Shown here in pieces: positions 27,501 through 43,119 of a DNA stretch of 64,000 nt; position 1 is the first letter of the stretch; every line of letters begins with the position of its first letter. The notes below the pieces were generated by a model that saw only the letters and a program-made list of their open reading frames with translations, made no database searches and was not told the DNA's origin. The stretch is from positions 15,719,563 to 15,783,562 of the forward strand of contig NC_071348.1 in the NCBI RefSeq assembly GCF_027744825.2. Reading direction: 5' to 3'. Source of the stretch: Synchiropus splendidus. Its lineage: Eukaryota; Chordata; Actinopteri; Syngnathiformes; Callionymidae. The position numbers were made by a program, and so were the translations under genes.

Positions 27501-30500
27501 TCCGGAACGCCAAACGTAAAAATGTTGATAACTTTGGAAAAACACTTCAGACAGCTTAGATTTGATGTGCAACTACTAGAAAGACCCTTTCTGCTATAGT
27601 GGGATATGAAAACTTCATGTTCTGAAGCTTCCCTGCAAAGTTATGGCAGAATGCGTAAATCGTGTTTTCAGCCTAAGATAAGGTCGATTCCGGAACGGCA
27701 AACATAAAAGTGTTGATAACTTTGGAAAAATACTTCAGACAGCTTAGATTTGATGTGCAACTACGAGAAAGACCCTTTCTGCTATCGTGGGAAATGAACA
27801 TTTCATGATCTGAAGGTTCCCTACAAACTTATTGCACAATGCAGAAAACGCGTTTTCAGCCTGAGAAAAGGTCGATTCAGGAACACCAAACATAAAAATG
27901 TAGAAAACTTTCGAAAAACACTTCAGACAGCTTAGATTTGATGTGCAACTACGAGAAAGACCCTTACTGCTATAGTGGGAGGTGAAAATGTCATGTTCTG
28001 AAGCTTCGCTGCAAAGTTATGGCACAATGCGTAAAACTCGTTTTCAGCCTGAGATGAGGTTGATTTCAGAACGGCAAACATAAAAATGTTGATAACTTTG
28101 GAAAAACACTTCAGACAGCTTAGATTTGATGTGCAACTACTAGAAAGACCCTTTCTGCTATAGTTGGAGGTGAAAATTTCATGTTCTGAAGCTTCCCTGC
28201 AAAGTTATGGCATAATGCGTAAAAAACGTTTTCAGCCTGAGATATGGTCGATTCTGGAACGCCAGACATAAAAATGTTGATAACTTTGGAAAAACACTTC
28301 AGACAGCTTTGATTTGATGTGCAACTACTAGAAAGACCCTTTCTGCTATAGTGGGAGGTGAACATTTCATGTTCTGAAACTTCCCTGAGAAGTTATGGCA
28401 CAATGCAGAAAACGCGTTTTCAGCTAGAGATAAGGTGGGTTCCGAAACGCCAAACGTAAAAATGTTGATAACTTTGGAAAAACACTTCAGACAGCTTAGA
28501 TTTGATGTGCAACTACTAGAAAGACCCTTTCTGCTATAGTGGGAGGTGAACATTTCATGTTCTGAAGCATCCCTGAGAAGTAATGGCACAATGCAGAAAA
28601 CGAGTTTTCTGCCTGAGATAAGGTGGGTTCCCGAACGCCAAACATAAAAATGTTGATAACTTTGGAAAAACACTTCAGACAGCTTAGAGTTGATGTGCAA
28701 CTATTAGAAGGACCCTTTCTGTTATAGTGGGAGGTGAAAATTCCATGTACTGAAGCTCCCCTGAAAAGTTAAGGCACAATGCAGGAAACGCGTTTTCAGC
28801 CTGAGATAAGGTGGGTTCCGGAACGCCAAACAAAAAATGTTGATAACTTTGGAAAAACACTTCAGACATCTTAGATTTGATGTGCAACTACTAAGAAAGA
28901 CCCTTTCTGCTATAGTGGGATGTCAAAATTTCATGTACTGAAGCTCCCCTGAAAAGTTAAGGCACAATGCAGAAAACGCGTTTTCAGCCTGAGATAAGGT
29001 GGGTTCCGGAACGCCAAACATAAAAATGTTGATAACTTTGGAAAAACACTTTCGACAGCTTAGATTTGATGTGCAACTACTAGAAAGACCCTTTCTGCTA
29101 TAGTGGGAGGTGAAAATTTCATGTTCTGAAGCTTCCCTGAGAAGTTATGGCACTATGCAGAAAACGCGTTTTCAGCCTGAGATAAGGTCGATTCTGGAAC
29201 GCCAAACATAAAAATGTTGATAACTTTCGAAAAACACTTCAGACAGCTTAGATTTGATGTGCAACTACTAGAAAGACCCTTTCTGCTATAGTGGGAGGTG
29301 AAAATTTCATTTTCTGAAGCTTCCCTGCAAAGTTATGGCACAATGCGTAAAACGCGTTTTCAGCCTGAGATAAGGTCGATTCTGGAACGCCAGACGTAAA
29401 AATGTTGATAACTTTGGAAAACCACTTCAGACAGCTTAGAGTTGATGTGCAACTACTAGAAGGACCCTTTCTGTTATAGTGGGAGGTGAAAATTCCATGT
29501 ACTGAAGCTCCCCTGAAAAGTTAAGGCACAATGCGGAAAACGCGTTTTCAGCCTGAGATAAGGTGGGTTCCGGAACGCCAAACATAAAAATGTTGATAAC
29601 TTTGGAAAAGCACTTCAGACAGCTTAGAATTTATGTGCAACGACTAGAAGGACCCTTTCTGTTATAGTGGGAGGTGAAAATTCCATGTACTGAAGCTCCC
29701 CTGAAAAGTTAAGGCACAATGCAGAAAACGCGTTTTCAGCCTGAGATAAGGTGGGTTCCGGAACGCCAAGCGTAAAAATGGTGATAACTTTGGAACAATA
29801 CTTCTGACAGCTTAGATTTGATGTGTAACTACTAGAAAGACCCTTTCTGCTATAGTGGGAGGTGAAAATTTCATTTTCTGAAGCTTCCCTGAAAAGTTAT
29901 GGCACAATGCGTAAAATGCGTTTTCAGCCTGAGATAAGGTCGATTCCAGAACGCCAAACATAAAAATGTTGAAACTATGGAAAAACACTTCAGACAGCTT
30001 AGATTTGATGTGCAACTACTAGAAAGACCCTTTCTGCTATAGTGGGAGGTGAACATTTCATTTTCTGAAGATTCCCTGAGAAGTTATGGCACAATGTGTA
30101 AAACGCGTTTTCAGCCTGAGATAAGGTCAATTACGGAACGCTAAACATAAAAATGTTGATAACTTTGGAAAAACACTTCAGACAGCTTAGATTTGATGTG
30201 CATCTACTCGAAAGACCCTTTCTGTTATAGTGGGAGGTGACCATGTCATGTTCTGAAGCTTCCCTGAGAAGTTATGGCACAATGCAAAAATCGCGTTTTC
30301 AGCCTGAGATAAGGTGGTTTCCGAAACGCCAAACATAAAAATGTTGATAACTTTGGAACAACACTTCAGACAGCTTAGATTTGATGTGCAACTACTAGAA
30401 AGACCCTTCCTGCTATAGTGGGAGGTTAAAATTTCATGTTCAGAAGCTTCCATGCCAAGTTATGGCACAATGCAGACATCGCATTTTCAGCCTGAGATAA

Positions 30501-33500
30501 GGTCGATTCTGGAACGCCAAACATAAAAATGTTTATAACTTTCGAAAAACACGTCAGACAGCTTAGATTTGATGTGTCAGTACTAGAAAGACCATTTTTG
30601 CAATAGTGGGACTTGAAAATTTCATGTTCTGAAGTTTCCCTGCAAAGTTATGGGACAATGCAGAAAACGATTTTTCATCCTGAGATAAGGTCGATTCCGG
30701 AACGCCAAACATAAAAATGTTGATAACTTTCGAAAAACACTTCAGACAGCTTAGATTTGATGTGCCAGTACTAGAAAGACCATTTTTGCAATAGTGGGAC
30801 TTGAAAATTTCATGTTCTGAAGTTTCCCTGCAAAGTTATGGGACAATGCAGAAAACGCGTTTTCAGTCTGAGATAAGGTGGGTTCCGGAACGCCAAACAT
30901 AAAATTGTTGATAACTTTGGAAAAACACTTCAGACAGCTTATATTTGATGTGCAACTACTAGAAAGACCCTTTCTGCTATAGTGGTAGGTGAAACTTTCG
31001 TGTTCTGAAGCTTTCCTTCAAAGTTATGGCATAATGCAGAAAACATGTTTTCAGCCAGAGGTAAGGTGGGTTCCGGAACGGCAAACATAAAAATGTTGAT
31101 AACTTTCGAAAAACACTTCAGACAGCTTAGATTTGATGTGCAACTACTAGAAAGACCCTTTCTGCTATAGTGGGAGGTGAAACTTTCATGTTCTGAAGCT
31201 TTCCTTCAAAGTTATGGCACAATGCAGGAAATGCATTTTCAGCCTGAGATAAGGTGGGTACCGGGACGCCAAACATAAAAATGTTGATAACTTTCGAAAA
31301 ACACTTCAGACAGCTTAGATTTTAAGTGCAACTACTAGAAAGACCCTTTCTGCTATAGTGGGAGGTGAAAATTTCATTTTCTGAAGCTTCCCTGCAAAGT
31401 TATGGCACAATGCGTAAAACGCGTTTTCAGCCTGAGATAAGGTCGATTCCAGAACGCCAAACATAAAAATGTTGATAACTTTGGAAAAACACTTCAGACA
31501 GCTTAGATTTGATGTGCAACTACTAGAAAGACCCTTTCTGCTATAGTGGGAGGTGAAAATTTCATTTTCTGAATCTTCCCTGACAATTCATGGCACAATG
31601 CACAAAACGCGTTTTCAGCCTGAGATAAGGTGGGTTCCGGAACGCCAAACTTAAAAATGTTGATAACTTTGGAAAAACACTTCAGAGAGCTTAGATTTGA
31701 TGTGAAACTACTAGAAAGACCCTTCCTGCTATAGTGGGAGGTGAAAATTTCATTTTCTGAAGCTTCCCTGCAAAGTTATGGCACAATGCGTAAAACGTGT
31801 TTTCAGCCTGAGATAAGGTCGATTCCAGAACGCCAAACATAAAAATGTTGATAACTTTGGAAAAACACTTCAGACAGCTTAGATTTGATGTGTAACTATT
31901 TGAAAGACCCTTTCTGCTATAGAGGGACGTGAAACTTTGATGTTCTGAAGCTTTCCTTCAAAGTTATGGCACAATGCAGAAAACACGTTTTTAGCCTGAC
32001 ATAAGGTGGGTTCCGGAACGCCAAACATAAAAATGTTGATAACTTTGGAAAAACCATATCAGACAGCTTAGATTTGATGTGCAACTACTAGAAAGACCCT
32101 TTCTGCTATAGTGGGAGCTGAAAATTTGATGTTCTGAAGCTTCCCTGCAAAGTTATGGCACAATGCAGAAAACGCGTTTTCAGCCTGAGATAAGTTGGGT
32201 TCCGGAACGCCAAACTTAAAAATGTTGATAACTTTGGAAAAACACTTCAGACAGCTTATATTTGATGTGCAACTACTAGAAAGACCCTTTCTGCTATAGT
32301 GGGAGGTGAAACTTTCATGTTGTGAAGCTTTCCTTCAAAGTTATGGCACAATGCAGAAAACGCATTTTCAGCCTGAGATAAGGTGGGTTCCGGAACGCCA
32401 AACATAAAAATGTTGATAACTTTGGAAACACACTTCAGACAGCGTAGATTTGATGTGCAACTACTAGAAAGACCCTTTCTGCTATAGTGGGAGGTGAAAA
32501 TTTTATTTTCTGAATCTTCCCTGAGAATTCATGGCACAATCCACAAAACGCGTTTTCAGCCTGAGATAAGGTGGTTTCCGGAACGCCAAACGTAAAAATG
32601 TTGATAACTTTGGAACAACACTTCAGACAGCTTAGATTTGATGTGCAACTACTAGAAAGACCCTTTCTGCCATAGTGGGAGGTCAAAATTTCATGTTCTG
32701 AAGCTTCCCTGGAAAGTTGTGGGACAATGCGTAAAACACGTTTTCAGCCTGAGATAAGGTTGATTCCGGAACGCCAAACATAAAAATGTTGATAACTTTC
32801 GAAAAACACTTCAGACAGATTAGATTTGATGTGCAACTATTAGAAAGAACCTGTTTGTCACAGTGGGAGCAGAAAATTTCATGTTCTGATGCTTCCCTGC
32901 AAAGTTAAGGAACAATGCAGAAAACGCGTTTTCAGCCTGAGATAAGGTGGGTTCCGGAACGCCAAACATAAAAATGTTGATAACTTTGGAAAAACACTTC
33001 AGACAGCTTATATTTGATGTGCAACTACTAGAAAGACCCTTTCTGCTATAGTGGGAAGTGAAGCTTTCATGTTCTGAAGCTTTCCTTCAAAGTTATGGCG
33101 CAATGCAGAAAACGCATTTTCAGCCTGAGATAAGGTGGGTTCCGGAACGCCAAACATAAAAATGTTGATAACTTTCGAAAAACACTTCAGACAGATTAGA
33201 TTTGATGTGTAACTTCTAGAAAGACCCTTTCTGCTATTGTGGGAGGTGAAACTTTCATGTTCTGAAGCTTTCCTTCAAAGTTATGGCACAATGCAGAAAA
33301 CGCGTTTTCACCCTGACATAAGGTGGGTTCCGGAACGCCAAACATAAAAATGTTGATAACTTTGGAAAAAAACTTCAGACAGCTTAGATTTGATTCGCAA
33401 CTACTAGAAAAACCCTTTCTGCGATAGTGGGAGGTGAACATTTCATGTTCTGAAGCTTCCCTGAGAATTTATGGCACAATGCAGAAAACGCGTTTTCAGC

Positions 33501-36500
33501 TTGATATAAGGTGTGTTCCGGAACGCCAAACATAAAAATGTAGATAATTTTCGAAAAACTCATCAGACTTCATAGATTTGATGTGCAACTACTAGAAAAA
33601 CCATTTCTGCAATAGTGGGAGGTGAAAATTTCATTTTCTGAAGCTTCCCTGCAAAGTTATGGCACAATGCACAAAACGCGTTTTCAGCCTGAGATAAGGT
33701 GGGTTCCGGAAAGCCAAACGTAAAAATGTTGATAACTTTGGAACAACACTTCAGACAGCTTAGATTTGATGTGCAACTACTAGAAAGACCCTTTCTGCCA
33801 TAGTGGGAGGTCAAAATTTCATGTTCTGAAGCTTCCCTGGAAAGTTATGGCACAATGCGTAAAACGGGTCTTCAGCCTGAGATAAGGTCGATTCCGGAAC
33901 GCCAAACATGAAAATGTTGATAACTTTGGAAAAACTCATCAGACTGCATAGATTTGATGTGCAAATACTAGACAGACACTTTCTGCAATAGTGGGATGTT
34001 AAAATTTCATGTTCTGAAGCTTCCCTGCAAAGTTATGGCACAATGCAGAAAACGCGTTTTCAGCTTGAGATAAGGTGGGTTCCGGAACGCCAAACGTAAA
34101 AATGTTGATAACTTTGGAAAAACACATCAGACAGCTTAGATTTGATGTGCAACTACTAGAAAGACCCTTTCTGCTATAGTGGGAGGTGAACATTTCATGT
34201 TCTGAAGCTTCCCTGCAAAGTAATGGCACAAAGCAGAAAACGCGTTTTCAGCTTGAGATAAGGTGTGTTCCGGAACGCCAAACATAAAAATGTTAATAAT
34301 TTTTGAAAAGCACTTCAGACAGCTTAGATTTGATGTGCAACTACTAGAATGACCCTTTCTGCTATAGTGGGGGGTCAAAATTTGATGTTCTGAAGCTTCC
34401 CTGGAAAGTTATGGGACAATGCAGAAAACAATTTTTCAACCTGACATAAGGTCGATTCCGGAACGCCAAACATAAAAATGTTGATAACTTTCGAAAAACA
34501 CTTCAGACAGCTTAGATTTGATGTGCAACTACTAGAAAAACCCTTTCTGCTATAGTGGGAGGTGAAAATTTCATTTTCTGGAACTTCCCTGCAAAGTTAT
34601 GGCACAATGCGTTAAACGCGTCTTCAGCCTGAGATAAGGTCGATTCCGGAACGCCAAACATGAAAATGTTGATAACTTTGGAAAAACTCATCAGACTGCA
34701 TAGATTTGATGTGCAAATACTAGAAAGACACTTTCTGCAATAGTGGGAGGTGAAAATTTCATGTTCTGAAGCTTCCCTGCAAAGTTATGGCACAATGCAG
34801 AAAACGCGTTTTCAGCCTGAGATAAGGTGTGTTCCGGAACGCCAAACATAAAAATGTTGATAACTTTGGAAAAACACTTCAGACAGCTTAGATTTGATGT
34901 GCAACTACTAGAAAAACCCTTTCTGCTATAGTGGGAGGTGAAAATTTCATTTTCTGGAACTTCCCTGCAAAGTTATGGCACAATGCGTAAATCGCGTCTT
35001 CAGCCTGAGATAACGTCGATTCCGGAACGCCAAACATGAAAATGTTGATAACTTTGGAAAAACTCATCAGACTGCATAAATTTGATGTGCAAATACTAGA
35101 CAGACACTTTCTGCAATAGTGGGAGGTTAAAATTTCATGTTCTGAAGCTTCCCTGCAAAGTTATGGCACAATGCAGAAAACGCGTTTTCAGCTTGAGATA
35201 AGGTGGGTTCCGGAACGCCAAACATAAAAATGTTGATAACTTTGGAAAAACACTTCAGACAGATTAGATTTGATGTGCAACTACTAGAAAGACCTTTCTG
35301 CTATAGTGGGATATGAAAATTTCATGATCTGAAGCTTCCCTGCAAAGTTATGGCACAATGCAGAAAACGCGTTTTCAGCCTGAGATAAGGTCGATTACGG
35401 AACGCCAAACTTAAAAATGTTTTTAACTTTTGAAAAACACTTCAGACAGCTTAGATTTGATGTGCAACTACTAGAAAGACCCTTTCTGCTATAGTGGGAG
35501 GTGAAAATTTCATTTTCTGAAGCTTCCCTGCAAAGTTACGGCACAATGCGTAAAACGCGATTTCAGCCTGAGATAAGGTTGATTCCGGAACGCCAAACAT
35601 AAAATTGTTTATAACTTTGGAAAAACACTTCAGACAGCTTAGATTTGATGTGCTACTACTAGAAAGACCATTTCAGGTAAAGTGGCAGGTGAAAATTTCA
35701 TGTTCTGAAGCTTCCCTGCAAATTCATGGCACAATGCGTAAAACGCGATTTCAGCCTGAGATAAGGTCGATTCAGGAACGCCAAACATAAAAAATATGAT
35801 AACTTTTGAAATACACTTCAGACAGCTTAGATTTGATGTGCAAGTACTAGAAAGACCCTTTCTGCTATAGTGGGAGGTGAAAATTTCATGTTCTGAAGCT
35901 TCCCTGCAAAGTTATGGCACAATGGAGAAAACGCGTTTTCAGCCTGAGATAAGGTGGGTTCCGGAACGCCAAACATAAAAATGTTGATAAATTTGGAAAA
36001 ACACTTCAGGCAGCTTAGATTTGATGTGCAAGTACTATAAAGACCTTTTCTGCTATTGTGGAACTTTAAAATGTCATTTTCTGATGCATCCCTGCAAAGT
36101 TATGGCACAATGCAGAAAACGGGGTGTTCAGTTGATTCCGGAATGTCAAACATAAAAATGTTGATAACGTTGGAAAGCCACTTCAGACAGCTTAGATTTG
36201 ATGTGCAACTACTAGAAAGACTCTTTCTGCTATAGTGGGAGGTGAAAATTTCATGTTCAAAAGCTTTATGCAAAGTCATGGCACAATGCAGGAAACGCGT
36301 TTTCAGCCTGAGATAAGGTCGATTCCGGAACACCAAACATAAAAATGTTGATAACTTCGGAAAAACACTTCAAACAGCTCAGATTTGATGTGCAACTACT
36401 AGAAAGACCCTTTCTGCTATACTGGGATCTGGAAATTTCATGTTCTGAAGCTTCCCTGCAAAGTTATGGCACAATGCAGAAAACACGTTTTCAGCCTGAG

Positions 36501-39500
36501 ATAAGGTGGATTCCGGAACGCCAAACATAAAAATGTTGATAACTTTGGAAAAACACTTCAAACAGCTTCGATCTGATGTGCAACTACTAGAAAGACCCTT
36601 TTTGCTATAGTGGGAGGTGAAAATTTCATGTTCTGAAGCTTCCCTGCAAAGTCATGGCACAATGCAGAAAACGCGTTTTCAGCCTCACATAAGGTCAATT
36701 CCGGAATGCCAAACATAAAAATGTTGATAACTTCGGAAAAACACTTCAGACAGCTTAGATTTGTTGTGCAACTACTAAAAAGACCCTTTCTGCTATAGTG
36801 GGATGTGAAAGTTTCATGTTCTGAAGCTTCCCTGCAAAGTTATGGCACTTTGCAGAAAACGCATCTTCAGCCTGAGAAAAGGTGGGTTCCGGAACGCCAA
36901 ACATAAAAATGTTGATGACTTTGCAAAAACACTTCAGACAGCTTAGATTTGATGTGCAACTACTAAAAAGACCCTTTCTGCTATAGTGGGAGGTGAAAAT
37001 TTCATGTTCGGAAGCATCCATGCAAAGTTATGGCATAATGCAGAAAACGCGTTTTCAGCCAGAGATAAGGTCGATTCCGGAACGCCAAACATAAAGATGT
37101 TGATAACTTTCGAAAAACACTTCAGACAGCTTAGATTTGATGTACAACGACTAGAAAGACCCTTTCGGTTATAGTGGGAGGTGAAAATTCCATGTTCTGA
37201 AGCTCCCCAGAAAAGTAAAGGCACAATGCAGAAAACGCGTTTTCAGCCAGAGATGAGGTGGGTTCCGGAACGCCAAACATAAAAATGTTGATAACTTTGG
37301 AGAAACACTTCAGACAGCTTATAGTTGATGTTCAACTACTAGAAGGACCCTTTCTGTTATAGTGGGAGGTGAAAATTCCATGTACTCAAGCTCCCCTGAA
37401 AAGTTAAGGCACAATGCAGAAAACGCGTTTTCAGCCTGAGATATGGTGGGTTCCAGAACGCCAAACATAAAAATGTTGATAACTTTGGAAAAACACTTCA
37501 GACAGCTTAGATTTGATGTGCAACTACTAGAAAGACCCTTTCTGCTATAGTGGGAGGTGAAAATTTCATTTTCTGAAGTTTCCCTGCAAAGTTTTGGCAC
37601 AATGCGTAAAACGCGTTTTCAGCCAGAGATAAGGTCGATTCCGGAACGCCAAACAGAAAAATGTTGATAACTTTCGAAAAACACTTCAGACAGCTTAGAT
37701 TTGATGTGGAACTACTAAAAAGACCCTTTCTGCTATAGTGGGAGGTGAAAATTTCATGTTCGGAAGCATCCATGCAAAGTTATGGCACAATGCATAAAAC
37801 GCGTTTTCAGCCTGAGATGAGGTCGATTCCGAAACGCCAATCATAAAAATCTTGATAACTTTGGAAAAACACTTCAGACAGCTTAGATTTGAAGTGCAAC
37901 TACGAGAAAGACCCTTTCTGCTAGAGTGGGAAGTTAAAATTTCATGTTCTGAAGCTTCCCTGCAAAGTTATGGCACAATGCAGAAAACGCGTTTTCAGTC
38001 TGAGATATGGTGGGTTCCGGAACGCCAAACATAAAAATGTTGATAACTTTCGAAAAACACTTCAGACAGCTTAGATTTGATGTGCAACTACCAGAAAGAC
38101 CCTTTCTGCGATAGTGGGGTGTGAAAATTTCATTTTCTGAAGCTTCCCTGCAATGTTATTGCACAACGCAGAAAACGCGTTATCAGCCTGAGATAAGGTG
38201 GGTTCCGGAACGCCAAACATAGAAATGTTGATAACTTTGGAAAAACTCTTCAGACAGCTTAGATTTGATGTGCAACTACTAGAAACACACTTTCTGCTAT
38301 AGTGGGATGTGAAAAATTCATGTTCTGAAGCTTCCCTGCAAAGTTATGGCACAATGCAGAAAATACGTTTTCAGCCTGAGATAAGGTCGATTCCGGAAGC
38401 CAAACATAAAGGTGTTGATAACTTTGAAAAAACTCTTCAGACAGCTTAGATTTGATGTGCAACTACTAGAAAGACCCTTTCTGCATTAGTCGGAAGTGAA
38501 AATTACATGTTCAGAAGCTTCCCTGCAAAGTTCTGGCACAAATAAAGAAACACATTTTCAGCCTGAGATAAGGTGGGTTCCGGAACGCCAAACATAGAAA
38601 TGTTGATAACTTTGGAAGAACTCTTCAGACAGCTTAGATTTGAAGTGCAACTACTAGAAAAACCCTTTCTGCTGTAGTGGGATGTGAAAAATTCATGTTC
38701 TGAAGCTTCCCTGCAAAGTTATAGCACAATGCAGAAAATACGTTTTCAGCCTGAGATAAGGTCGATTCCGGAACGCCAGACATAAAAATGTTGAAAACTT
38801 TGGAAAAACACTTCAGACAGCTTAGATTTGATGTGCAACTACTAGAAAAACGCTTTCTGCTATAGTGGGAGGTTAAAACTCCATGTTCTGAAGCTTCCCT
38901 CCAAAGTTATGGCACAAAGCAGGAAACGCGTTTTCAGCCTGAGATAAGATGGGTTCCGGAACGCCAAACATAAAAATGTTGATAACTTTGGAAAAACACT
39001 TCAGACAGCTTACATTTGATGTTCAACTACTAGAAAGACCGTTTCTGCTAGAGTGGGAGGTTAAAATTTCATGTTCTGAAGCTTCCCAGCTCAGTTATGG
39101 CACAAAGAAGAAAACGCATTTTGAGCCTGAGAAAAGGTCGATTCCGGGACGCCAACCATAAAAGTGTTGATAACTTTGGAAAAACACTTTAGACAGCTTA
39201 GATTTGATGAGCAACTACTAGAAAGACCCTTTCTGCTATAGTGGGAGGTGAAAATTTAATGTTCTGAAGCTTCTCTGCAAAGTTATGGCACAATGCAGAA
39301 AACGCATTTTCAGCCTGAGACCAGGTAGGTTCCGGAACGCCAAACATAAAAACGTTGATCACTTTGGGAAAACACTTCAGACAGCTTAGATTTGATGTGC
39401 AACTACTAGAAAGACCCTTTCTGCTATAGTGGGAGGTGAACATTTCATGTTCTGAAGCTTCCCTGCGAAGTTATGGCACAATGCGTAAAACGTGTTTTCA

Positions 39501-41084
39501 GCCTGACATCAGGTCGATTCCGTAACGCCAAACATAAAAATGTAGATAACTTTGGAAAAACACATCAGACAGCTTAGATTTGATGTGCAACTGCTAGAAA
39601 CACCCTTTCTGTTGTAGTGGGAGGTGAAAATTTCATGTTCTGAAGCTTCTCTGCAAAGTTTTGGCACAATGCGTAAAACGCGTTTTCAGCCTGAGATAAG
39701 GTCGATTCCGGAACGCCAAACATAAAAATGTTGATAACTTTCGAAAAACACTTCAGACAGCTTAGATTTTAAGTGCAACTACTAGAAAGACCCTTTATGC
39801 TATTGTGGGAGGTTTTAATTTCATGTTCTGAAGCTTCCCTGAAAAGTTATGGCACAAAGAAAGAAAGACGTATTCAGCCTGAGATAAGGTGGGTTCTGGG
39901 ACGCCAAACATAAAAATGTTGATAACTTTGGAAAAACACTTCAGACAGCTTAGATTTGATGTGCAACTACTAGAAAGACCCTTTCTGCTACAGTGGGAGA
40001 TGAACATTTCATGTTCTGAAGCTTCCCTGAGAAGATATGCCACAATGCAGAAAACGCGTTTTCAGCCTGAGATAAGGTCGATTCCGGAACGCCATACATA
40101 AAAATGTTGATAACTTTGGAAAAACACATCAGACAGCTTAGATTTGATGTGCAACTACTAGAAAGACCCTTTCTGCTATAGTGGGAGGTTAAAATTTCAT
40201 GTTCGGAAGCTTCTATGCAAAGTAATGGCACAATGCAAACAACGCATTTTTAGCCTGAAATAATGTCGATTCTGGAACGGCAAACATAAAAATGTTGATA
40301 ACTTTCGAAAAACACTTCAGACAGCTTAGATTTAATGTGCAACTACTAGAAAGACCCTTTCTGCTATGGTGGGAGGTCAAAATTTCATGTTCTGAAGCTT
40401 CCCTGGAAAGTTATGGGACAATGCAGAAAACGATTTTTCATCGTGAGATAAGGTCGATTCTGGAACGTCAAACATAAAAATGTTGATAACTTTCGAAAAA
40501 CACTTCAGACAGCTTAGATTTGATGTGCAACTACGAGAAAGACCCTTTCTGCAATAGTGGGAGGTGAACATTTCATGTTCTGAAGCTTCCCTGCAAAGTT
40601 ATGGCACGATGCAGAAAACGTGTTTTCAGCCTGAGAAAAGGTTGGTTCCGCAACGCCAAACATAAAAATGTTGATAACTTTGGAAAAACACTTCATACAG
40701 CTTAGATTTGATATGCAACTACTAGAAAGACCCTTTCTGCTATAGTCGGAGGTGAAAATGTCATGTTCTTAAGCTTCCCTGAGAAGTTATGGCACTAGGA
40801 AAAAACACGATTTCAGCCTGAGACAAGGCAGGTTCTGGAATGCCAAATATAAAAATGTAGATAACTTTGGAAAAACACATCAGACAGCTTAGATTTGACG
40901 TGCAACTACTAGAAAGACCCTTTCTGCTATAGTGGGAGGTGAAAATTTCATGTTCTGAAGCTTCCCTGCAAAGTTATGGCACAATGCAGAAAACGCAATT
41001 TCAGCCAGAGATAAGATGGGTTCCGGAACGCGAAGAATAAAAATGTTGATAACTTTGGAAAAACACTTCAGACAGCTTAGATTT

Positions 41085-42560
41085 GATGTGCAACTACTAG
41101 AAAGACCCTTTATGCTATTGTGGGAGGTTAAAATTTCATGTTCTGAAGCTTTCCTGCAAAGGTATGGCACAATGCGGAAAACCCGTTTTCAGCATGAGAT
41201 AAGGTGGGTTCCAGAACGCCAAACACAAAAATGTTGATAACTTTGGAAAAACACTTCAGACAGCTTAGATTTGACGTGCAACTACTAGAAAGACCCTTTC
41301 TGCTATAGTCGGAGTTGAAAATTTCATGTCCTGAAGCTTCCCTGAGAAGTTATGGCACAAAGAAAGAAACATGTTTTCAGCCTGAGATAAGGTGGGTTCT
41401 GGAATGCCAAACATAAAAATGGTGATAACTTTGGAAAAACACTTCAGACAGCTTAGATTTGATGTGCAAATACGAGAAAGACCCTTTCTGTTGTAGTGGG
41501 AGGTGAAAATGTCATGTTCTGAAGCTTCCCTGCAAAGTCATGGCTCAATGCGTAAAACGCGATTTCAGCCTGAGATAAGGTCGATTCCGGAACGCCAAAC
41601 ATAAAAATGTTGATAGCTTTGGAAAAACACTTCAGACAGCTGAGATTTGATGTGCAACTACTAGAAAGACCCTTTCTGATATAGTGGGATGTGAAAATTT
41701 CATGTTCTGAAGTTTCCCTGCAAATTTATGGCACAATGCGTAAAACGCGTTTTCAGCCTGAGATAAGTTCGATTCCGCAACGGCAAACATAAAAAAGTTG
41801 ATAACTTTGGAAAAACACTTCAGACACCTTAGACTTGATGTGCAACTACTAGAAAGACCCTTTATGCTATTGTGGGAGGTTAAAATTTCATGTTCTGAAG
41901 CTTTCCTGCAAAGGTATGGCACAATGCGGAAAACCCGTTTTCAGCATGAGATAAGGTGGGTTCCAGAACGCCAAACACAAAAATGTTGATAACTTTGGAA
42001 AAACACTTCAGACAGCTTAGATTTGACGTGCAACTACTAGAAAGACCCTTTCTGCTATAGTCGGAGTTGAAAATTTCATGTCCTGAAGCTTCCCTGAGAA
42101 GTTATGGCACAAAGAAAGAAACATGTTTTCAGCCTGAGATAAGGTGGGTTCTGGAATGCCAAACATAAAAATGGTGATAACTTTGGAAAAACACATCAGA
42201 CAGCTTAGATTTGATGTGCAAATACGAGAAAGACCCTTTCTGTTGTAGTGGGAGGTGAAAATGTCATGTTCTGAAGCTTCCCTGCAAAGTCATGGCTCAA
42301 TGCGTAAAACGCGATTTCAGCCTGAGATAAGGTCGATTCCGGAACGCCAAACATAAAAATGTTGATAGCTTTGGAAAAACACTTCAGACAGCTGAGATTT
42401 GATGTGCAACTACTAGAAAGACCCTTTCTGATATAGTGGGATGTGAAAATTTCATGTTCTGAAGTTTCCCTGCAAATTTATGGCACAATGCGTAAAACGC
42501 GTTTTCAGCCTGAGATAAGTTCGATTCCGCAACGGCAAACATAAAAAAGTTGATAACTTT
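41085..42560. repeat. Four-monomer duplication within satellite
   Basis: Rare variants (TTTATGCTATTGTGGG, GGAAAACCCGTTTTCAGCA) starting at 41099 recur in the same order from 41851, an offset of 752 bp or exactly four monomers. Following variants (TGTCCTGAAGC, AAGAAAGAAACATG, TTTCTGTTGTAGTGG) repeat as well. This indicates a recent tandem duplication. Confidence 0.85.
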
Positions 42561-43119
42561 GGAAAAACAATTCAGACAGCTTAGATTTGAAGTGCAACTA
42601 CTAGAAAGTTCTGCTATAGTGGCAGGTGAAAATTTCACGTTCTGAAGCTTCCCTGCAAAGTTATGGCACAATGCAGAAAACGCATTTCCAGCCTGTGATA
42701 AGGTGGGTTCTAGAACGCCAAACATAAAAATGTTGATAACCTTTGAAAAACACTTCAGACAGCTTAGATTTGATGTGCAACTACTAGAAAGAACCTTTCT
42801 GCTATAGTGGGAGGTGAAAATTTCATTTTCTGAAGCTTCCCTCCAAAGTTATGGCACAAGGCAGAAAACGCGTTTTCAGCCTGAGATAAGGTCGATTCCA
42901 ATACGCCAAACATAAAAATGTTGATAACTTTGGAAAAACACTTTATACAGCTTAGATTTGATGTACAACTACTAGAAAGACCCTTTCTGCAATAGTGGGA
43001 GGTCAAAATTTCATGTTCTGAAGCTTCCCTGGAAAGTTATGGGACAATGCAGAAAACGCGTTTTCAGTCTGAGATAAGGTAGATTCCGGAACGCCACACA
43101 TAAAAATGTTGATAACTTT

